Position numbers and translations under genes: made by a program. A stretch of DNA of 64,000 bases from Astrocystis sublimbata (taxonomy: Eukaryota; Ascomycota; Sordariomycetes; Xylariales; Xylariaceae). Shown in pieces: positions 56,329 to 64,000 of the stretch. Within the stretch, counting starts at the first letter, position 1, and the number at the start of each line of letters is the position of its first letter. Below the pieces are notes generated by a model. The model ran no database searches. It was given only the letters and a program-made list of their open reading frames with translations, and was not told where the DNA came from. The stretch spans positions 558,001-622,000 of the forward strand of contig JAJNNY010000017.1 in NCBI GenBank assembly GCA_022453515.1, read 5' to 3'.

Positions 56329-59300
56329 AATTGTTGTGGTTCCGGCCCCAAAGAGTTATAAATGAGCGGGAGGGGGACTGGCTTGCTGGCTGGTTTCGAC
56401 GACCCGGGCGCTATATGTACATCGATTACGGTATGTATATACGACTACAGAAATGTTTCTGCCCGCGTAAAGGAGGGGTGGGTGCACAGCACGGCACGAG
56501 TCTCATTTATTGGATGGTTCTGTACGCTGGCGAGACCAAGATCGTGTTGTGCAAGGAGGGGAGCCACCAACATACGGCGTTCACCATATGATACAATACA
56601 ACACACCACGAAAAGAAGGGGGGTAAAAGAACCTCACGAGAGACAGTCAATACGTCAAGGAAAACGAAAGCAAAAGGTAATGTAGGAAATACTTTCATTA
56701 TTTACTTTACTAGTGAGGCACCATGGATGAAAGGCCCTTTGGTCAGTTCTGCAGTCCCCCGGTCTGCCAACCATCCTACCGCCTCCTAACCACCCGAACT
56801 ATGACCTTCATCCGCCTATCTACTTACGTAGTGCACCCATATATGCGTAATGCCCTGCTGCGCTCATGCCATGCTGGGGACCAGTACGGGCCAGTGAAAG
56901 GCACAGGTCGCCGTAGTAAACCTCCTGAGTTGTTCGGTTGCCCCGTTTGCGGTTGCAGATCACGCAGCGCACCCTGCTTATAGCGTCGCTCTACCTCGTC
57001 GACTTGTACATACTGTATCTGCTGCAACTGGCGCACGAGAGAGTGCGGGAGAGAGAATCGGCGCGTGCGGTTGGGGGTGGGTTGGATGAGCCAGGAGATC
57101 GGCTGTCGCACCATGTTTATCATCATATGCGGGTAGATTCTTGCCTGTTTCCTCTTGCTATGCGGCCTTGCAGGCTCGCGAGGTATACAACCCCCTGGCG
57201 AGGCGTGGTTCGCCCGGGACCCTCCCCCATATTTCTGTTCTATACTTTCGCTTGCTTGTTTCATCGTTCGATCGGACTGGAGCTAGGCCACGTCATTTGC
57301 AAGTCCACCTGTCTGCGATTGCCCCTGTGGTGGCAGTGTTGTTTAGTGTTTTTTGTTCTGGGAGTCTCCACAGCGACCTATATAGCGATACTTACACCTA
57401 CGGTATTTAAGATATAAGAGGGGGGCCAAGCATCCAAGGTGCCCGGCTCGCCAGGTACGCTTCCTCAACTCTTGGCTCACGTCGTTGCTGTCGTACACAC
57501 TTATAGAATCTTCAACATCAACACACACACTGTAAGAGCTATCGTCTTGCCAAGCTGCCTATTGACATATTCTCCCACTTAGCGGGGAGGACCTATGCAC
57601 AGATGATACTAGCCCCTAGTTCATCCTTTCAGCTCTTCCAGCACTTTGCCCATACCGAGGGCGAGCGTCTACCATGGTAATGGATTTCGCTAGCGGCCAC
57701 GAGAGCATGTGTCCAATGGATGCGGCGCCTTGTGTGCAAGACTCCAAGTTGAAACCTTCCTGCGAAAAGCGTTAAAATGCAATCGATTGATGGACGAATC
57801 GTAGCGCCCAGAACTTGGGTCTGCGAGACTGCCTAGAACATGTCTATAACATGACTAAGTTACGTGCGTACTTAGTCCTTAGGACGTCTTTCCTGGTGAC
57901 ACATAGGTAAATAAACACTGGCTGTGGGTGGACGTGCACTTTTAGCTACCTACACTACTACGCACCCTCGACACCTACGATAATCGTCCAACACACCCAG
58001 GTTTCGGCCCAGGTTACAGGTCCACCCGGTCACGGCGCGGTTCTTGCGCAGGTACGCGTTGTATCACAGAATGATTGTTCCTGAAGATGCGAATATGAAT
58101 GGATAAGATCAGCAACGGTAATCTGGTTGTGCCGTGGATGGAGCACAGGATGAAGCAGGGATTTCTGGAAAAGCATGGGAGACCCAGACCAGGCGAGCCA
58201 GGTCCTTGTCGTGGACCTGGTTCTAATTCTGTCTGGTCCGAATCGTGGGTTTTGTCGTCGTCCCATAACCTATGATTCGACTGCGTAGGCCAAGCAAGCC
58301 CGTTGCGAAATCTTCTGGTGTTGTGTTTGCAACTAACATTCTATGTATGTACTCGTAAGCATCGACGCACACATAATTATCATATTACTATGTAGATAAG
58401 TCCTTCAGTTGAGTCGCATTGGTACCTGTCGCCCCTTACATGCGCATTCATCCCCCACAGACTGTGACTGACCACTGTATTTTGGCAGCTTACGCCACCA
58501 TATCCACTTGGGATTTCCCCCCATATTTTTACACCCTCGACGAGGTGCAAGCGCTGCGATGGCAAGCAACTACCCTACATTACACGTAATTGAGTGCGAG
58601 ACACCTGGTAGCTAGGCGAGACTCGCTAATAGGAGAGACAGGTCAAAGATTGCCATGACGAACACGTTTCGCTTAATATTCTGCACCCCTATCACATCGA
58701 TCCATAGGAGATTATAACCGTACCCTTCGCGATTTTTCGTCCGATCAAGTGTTCATTCTATGCGTGGGCTGGAAGCCTGGGAGTTTGACTACCTCCTTGT
58801 GTACTGTGCTCGATGTGTGGGGGGACGCGCAGCCGCCAGCACGGCAGCAGGAATTGACCCAGCAAAACCGACGATCGTCTCGCTCGGGCCAATGCCGTGC
58901 GCGACGTTGCAGATCAGTAACCGGTCCGCATCCAAGTTGAAACATGGGATGTGTGGCCTTGGCTGACGGTGTCGAGTGTGAGCAAGATCGCAAGCCTCGA
59001 CCAGTTGCGTCCAGCCATGCGAGATAGGAATATGATGTGATATGTGCGTTCTTATGAATCTATATTTAAGTTTATTAAATAACCTGTTATGGGCGACCGC
59101 CGTTTGTTGAACTATTGCCCTTCTGCTGAAGAGATGGAGTTGACATTTCGCAACCTGAGGTACTATTAGTATATGCCTCGGCCAAAGGCGATGATAATGA
59201 TACTTAATGGCCCCTAGTGTGGAAATGACATGCAAGTGCCCGATGAAATAGAACACTTTTACAGTAAACTCGGTAAATAACCTGCATATACTGTGTTTTA

Positions 59301-59847
59301 TTATGTACACTGCCCTCATATTGCTATCCGTCAAACGGCATCTTAGCGCCAAAACCACTGTGTTTTCGAATTAATGAGAAAATACTTACTACAAACAGAA
59401 AAGCAAAACATGAAGACTTCAAGTTCAAGGTGTCTAAAGCCTTAAGAATAAAATGTATCATTTTAAATGTTGCAAGTAATTTAAGGCCGAAATCGTTACC
59501 ATTTAGCAAACTTAGTTCTACTTTCAGAAATATAAATTAATTCTTTTTTTTCTCATCATAAAATAGTGACTTTGGGTACGAGATAGCGATTTGACAGATA
59601 TCAAAGTTTCAAGGGTGGAGAGGCCTATTGTGTTGAATATTTTCCTTTCGAGTAATTTTTCACATTACATGATAGATGCACAATAGCTTACAAACCTACA
59701 CTGTAAAGCATTTTCAGGTATATTCACGCTTTAGCTAGAGCCGCACTGTTGGATAGTTTTTAATTATTCAATTAAATTTACACACTATATGGTATCTGAA
59801 TGATCTCCTACTGCACAAGTCGAGAAACCAACAAGGCCATCGAGCAC
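56329..59847. other. Gene-poor stretch of about 3.5 kb
   Basis: The left end carries the acyltransferase promoter and the right end the 3' region of dipeptidyl-peptidase V. Frames of 146-189 codons (56824-57264 and 58789-59358, minus; 56938-57417, plus) have no recognisable domain or splice support. The last 800 bases form an AT-rich block listed separately. Confidence 0.55.
59040..59830. other. AT-rich block with sharp left edge
   Basis: From about 59040 the composition shifts abruptly from balanced DNA to A+T-rich DNA with short A and T runs and no TACCTAGG motif, and returns to GC-rich coding DNA at 59848. Fungal AT-rich islands often come from repeat-induced point mutation of transposons, or are untranslated/terminator DNA. 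I cannot recognise an element inside it. Confidence 0.55.
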
Positions 59848-62147
59848 CTAGTAAGGTGAGGAAGCTTTACTGATGCCGCTGTAGTAGTTGATCCACTTGT
59901 AGATCTCAGTGTGCCAGACGAGGCTGTTTTCCTGGTTCAACACCCAGTGGTTCTCGTCGGGGAAGCTGAGCAGCCGCGAGGGAACGCCCTTGGTCTGGAG
60001 CAGGTTGAATAGCAGAATGCCTTCGCTGACGGGCAGGCGGAAGTCGAGCTCGTTGTGCACGACAAAGTGCGGCGTCGCCCACTGGTCGACGTGCAGGAGG
60101 GGATTCCACTCCCAGTATGGCGAGTTCTTCTGGAACCCGGTCTCGTTGAACGGGCCGGAGAAGTCGTGGTTCATGAACCACAGCTCCTCGCTTGCGTACT
60201 GGTTGAGAGTTGAGGTGGCACCGTCGTGAGTAACTAATGCCTTGAACCAACGGCCCATCTCATGCCCTTGCATCCTATTTTTCATCGAGTCAGCAACGAT
60301 TATAAAACTCTATGGGGCATACTTCTGCCATCTATGGCGAGATTGAGATGTGATTTGTGGCTTACCAGTTGGTCATGTACCCTCCGAATGATGCACCGGC
60401 TTCGATACCTCGCGAGGTATCAACGTACTTGAGCGTGCTGTTCACGTACTTCCATGCGTGAACCAGATCCCAGTACGGGTATGAGCCCCAGCGCCCTTGG
60501 ATCGAGTCCGTGAGGTTCTGGCCCCAGCCGGAACTAGCCGTTGGATTCGGTGCGATTACGACGTACCCCTGATCGGCCCAAGTTTTCAAGTTCCATCTAG
60601 TTGACCACGAGTTAAAGTGTGCGCCCTGCGGACCTCCATGCGATATGAATGCCAGAGGGTACTTCTTGTCCTTGGAGAAGCCCTCGGGGTAGATGATCCA
60701 CGCCTGCTGGTCAATCTCGGAGCTGTTAGTTGAGTAGTAGAACTCAGAGACATCCTCCGGCCCGAGGCCCTTCAGACCTGGGTCGACCTTGTTCGCCTCG
60801 AAGTAAGTCTTAACGACCTTGCCCTTGGGGGAGACGCTGTAAATATCGCGACTGGTCCAGATCTTAGAGTCGGAGACAAGGAGGTTACCGTTGGGCAGGG
60901 CGTAGAAGCCAGCCGGCACACCCTCGTTGGTAATGTTCTTGGGCTTGTAGTCCTCGCCGGCAGTCAGCGGGATGGGGAAGATGCGCTCGCGACCCAGATC
61001 GGCAGCAGCAACGTAGACGGTCTTGGAGTCTGGAGACCAAGTGAGCCCATCGGGTGCCCGATCCCAGTTGCCCGCAAGACGTTTGACGTGGAAGTTCTTC
61101 TTGTTCACATCGGCGACGTAAAGACTGCTACGGTCCGACTCGTAGGAGATGCCGTACATCTGCAGGTACGCGATCTTCTTTCCATCGGGGGAGAAGCGAG
61201 GCACGACAGTAGCTCCTTGGGCTTCCGGATACTTGGTGGTTCCACGGGCCTGGATTGGCACGGCGTCCTTAGCTCCGCCGTTGAAGGGGACGTAGTAGAT
61301 GACATCAGAAGTATAGTTCGACAGGGGCAAAGTGGTGTCTTTGGTAAGGAAGACGACGCCACTCCCATCAGGCGCGATGTCGTAGTCGCTCTCGTCGCTC
61401 TGGTCGTAGGGGGACTCAGCACAAGTGACGTTGCAGTTACCCGTGACATAGTTGGTGAGTTTGCCAGCAAGCTGATACGAGCCGTAGGTGCGCGTGAGCT
61501 TACCCCCAAACACGGCGTTCTTCTCAGCTGTCAGCCAAGTATCCCAGTGACGCACATAGATGGAGTTGTATAGCCTGGCGGTGCTGGCGGGTGCCTCTGC
61601 CAGGTTCTCGTTATAGGCCGTGCCGTTAGGATAGGCCTTCGTATAGACTAGGAAGTGAATGTCCCCAGATTTTGTCTGTACTGCCTTGAGTCCCGAGTAA
61701 GGAGCGGGCAACGAAGCGACGAGTTTCGCGCTCTTCAGGTTGTTCGCATCAGCCGAGTACAAGCTGATACCACCATCCTCCTCGGCGTTCGTCCCATTGA
61801 TGTACAGGATGCTCGTGTCCTTGGGACCGACGAAAACAACCTCCGAGATGTCGTTGCCGTCGTACCACTTTGAGATCTTGCCTGTCTTGAGGTCCAGCTT
61901 GTTCCACCAGGAAGCTCGAGCCTTGGTCCCAAAGGTGTAGTTGGACGCAGTGAATAGCGCGAAGTCCTGAAAGAGTATTAGTCCTCGTCATCTTTCCCAA
62001 GACACGAGGCATTGGATCGGCACTCACACCTGAAGGGTTGGGCTTGGCATCGCTGTACCGGTTCGCCGACAGCATCTGCTCCGGTGTGATGGCCAGCGCT
62101 CGAGGCAAGACGGCCAAGGCAGCCGCCAACAAGGTCTGGGACTTCAT
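59848..62147 (-). CDS. Secreted dipeptidyl-peptidase V (S9 family serine peptidase)
   Basis: Three exons, 62147-62028, 61966-60366 and 60274-59848, join in phase to 715 residues, the usual size for fungal DPP V. A signal peptide is evident (MKSQTLLAAALAVLPRALA). Residues of the catalytic triad are Ser566 in GASFGGY, Asp651 in ELDFRLP and His683 in DENHWV. The N-terminal half is a beta-propeller with repeated SPDGKK/SPDSK phrases, and several N-x-(S/T) sites suit secretion. The enzyme releases X-Ala, His-Ser and Ser-Tyr-type dipeptides from peptides outside the cell and supports protein nutrition. Introns are 61 and 91 bp with donors GTGAGT and GTAAGC; the second splits the codon for Trp574 a few residues after the active-site serine. 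No protease cluster is present. Confidence 0.95.
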
Positions 62148-64000
62148 CTTGGGGCAGGCGTTTTCACTTGACCAGCGGGTAAGCAAGAAGACGACATGCA
62201 AAGCCTACCAAGACGATCGGGAAGCAAGCCATAGCAACGGCACGCGGGGACGACGACACTTTTTATACCTAGCTTCGTTGACAAAGGGCGATCGATCAGC
62301 AAGGTAAGCTCCGCGATAGGCAATTCTCCGTGAGCTCATCTGCGCCGAGAGCTCTCATCGCGTGGGGCAGCCGTCATCCGAGCCATCCCCGGTGAGGAAC
62401 CGCGAGCTGCAGGTCAATGGTGGCGAGGGGAGGTACCAGGCGAACTGCATATCCCTTGGAGGTTTTGCGTTATTTCAAATTCATCACGACAGACTGAGCT
62501 TAGCCGGGGCGCCGGTCTAGCGATTTTGGGGCTAGAAACAGGAGCATCGCAGCTCGGATAGGCAAGTGAGATTCTACGAACTTTAGCTTGCGAGGTACCT
62601 GGAGTGCTGGAGCAAGCCACGATGTGATGCGACCTGCGCTATGGTTACGTCGTATCGGCCATGCAGCCTTGTGTTGGGCGGGCCTGTCTCGCCTGTTTTT
62701 GGGGGGGCCTTGTACCGCCTCGCTGGGAGAAAGCTCTCGATTGCTACGGGAACGAGGGGCTCGGGGGCGATGGATGGCCCATGGGATGACAAACAGGCAG
62801 GGGGGGAAACGAGCGAGCTGGGGATCACGAACCAATGACCCGGGCGTTGGCCGGTTGAGGCCCGTGAACTTGTGATGAAAGAGGCAGGTGGTTCAGCCTG
62901 CACGTCCACTGATAAGTCTAGACGGGAACGGCAATAACGCCGCAATCGCAGATGGCGAGGATGGCAAATAACACCCTCATCCTCATCCTCGAGAAGAGCT
63001 TTCTGCGGATGCACTGTATATTCTTTATTATAAGATATCAAATCGAACGTTGTCTGTGTTGTGGCAATGATAAGCATGGGGAGTCGTTCTTGGCTTGAAG
63101 CAGGTTTGGTTATCTACCTAGGTACCTAACCTAGATAGATAGATGTACGAGTAGAAGTAAACAAAGAGGATGAATTGGACAAATAAAAATGTCTCGCTTG
63201 TCCCGTCTCTCGTCAGTACCTAGATACAGTTTAGCGTCAGCAAGATGTTGGATCCTAGGTAGGTATATTAGAAGACTTGGCAAATTCACGCCTTTGAGAT
63301 ATCCGATTTACGAGTACAGAGTAGCTGCGAATATGTGATTGTGGTGCAAGAAGGCGTAATTGTTTGAATACTCCAGGATCCACTCAGAGACGGGAGCAAT
63401 GCTACATTATAGTACCGCGTATTTCACAGGATCACTACGCAGAAACGCAGCTTTTCCGATCTCAACTACAGTACATACTGTAATCGATGAGAGAGCTTTG
63501 AGTATTCTTCCAATCAGCTTGCCAGAGTCTAGCATACCTCTTATCTGTCGACTTCCTGCCTACACAGGATTAGCGTTGTTCTATCATGTGTACACAAATG
63601 ATGGCAATCGAGGCGCGATGTGGTGGTTTAATTAATTACAACAAGGTTGTCGAAAGATCAGCCAAATAAACAAACATGCCCGACACCGCCTCTGGTCAGA
63701 TTGTACGAACCCTGTATACTTGTATGCATGTTTTAAAATCTCACCACTCGAATACCTACAGTAGTAGCCATCTTGACAGATACTACCTACTACCTAACCA
63801 ACTTGAACCTGACCTACATACTTTGTGTTACCAAACTGCATCTCAGATCAAGGTCCAGCCTATCCCCCTATGCAAGAGGAATGAATCAATGACCCCGCAG
63901 TTCAATCACTGCGGCGCGGCATCATCTATCTCACTTGCCTTCCATGAGGCCAAGAGTCTCTCAGGCATCGCCAGCCAAGGCCAAGGTGGCACATGCCACC
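62148..64000. other. Right-end spacer with dipeptidyl-peptidase V promoter
   Basis: The first several hundred bases are the upstream region of the minus-strand peptidase gene. TACCTAGGTACC motifs occur at 63112-63130, 63218 and 63255. Frames up to 164 codons (62583-63077, minus) show no domain. From about 63000 onward the DNA is more AT-rich, and I see no gene to the window edge. Confidence 0.55.

Noticed and set aside
58789..59358. Minus-strand 189-codon frame
   Set aside because: It straddles the edge of the AT-rich block, changes composition midway and has no domain or splice support.

Overview
The window is nuclear DNA of a filamentous ascomycete, most likely a Sordariomycete. The evidence is short spliceosomal introns (55-285 bp) with GTAAGT/GTACGT-type donors and CTAAC/CTGAC branch sites, long gene-free spacers carrying TACCTAGGTA-like repeats, and fungus-specific families such as secreted dipeptidyl-peptidase V, DUF3405 proteins and an Fhl1-type forkhead/FHA factor. 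Nothing suggests operons, CRISPR, or bacterial or viral DNA. The species cannot be named from sequence alone.

Layout. The left edge holds the first 84 codons of a UbiA-like membrane prenyltransferase (minus strand), followed by about 10 kb without a convincing gene. At 10.3-13.0 kb is the most unusual locus: a tandem pair of Ulp1/C48-like cysteine-protease folds. The catalytic His, Asp and Gln positions are kept, but the nucleophile Cys position reads Ser in both domains. The reading frame has one in-frame TAG and an apparent frame change near its 3' end. Next come a ureidoglycolate lyase of purine/allantoin catabolism (14.4-15.2 kb, minus) and a 2289-residue DNMT5-type protein (16.2-23.2 kb, minus) that joins a cytosine-5 DNA methyltransferase to an SNF2 ATPase with a RING finger.

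The centre holds a five-exon 2H phosphoesterase (25.5-26.9 kb, plus), an eight-exon DHA1/QDR-like MFS transporter with 13-nt and 28-nt exons (29.1-31.4 kb, plus), a 5 kb spacer, a DUF3405 type II membrane protein (36.5-39.1 kb, plus), an unnamed multi-pass membrane protein with a SAP/HeH-like N-terminus (41.4-42.8 kb, minus) and a MOT1-type molybdate transporter (44.1-45.6 kb, plus).

The right part holds a 2151-residue Fhl1-like forkhead factor with a huge Asn/Ser/Thr-rich tail (47.3-53.7 kb, plus), an acyltransferase-3 family membrane protein (54.6-56.3 kb, minus), an AT-rich block, and secreted dipeptidyl-peptidase V (59.8-62.1 kb, minus).

The genes look like independent housekeeping or accessory functions and do not form a biosynthetic cluster. 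Exon structures were derived by hand from splice signals, reading phase and family motifs, and every multi-exon model closes in frame. The best candidates for something undescribed are the tandem Ser-for-Cys Ulp1-like gene and the intergenic-only TACCTAGGTA repeat family.
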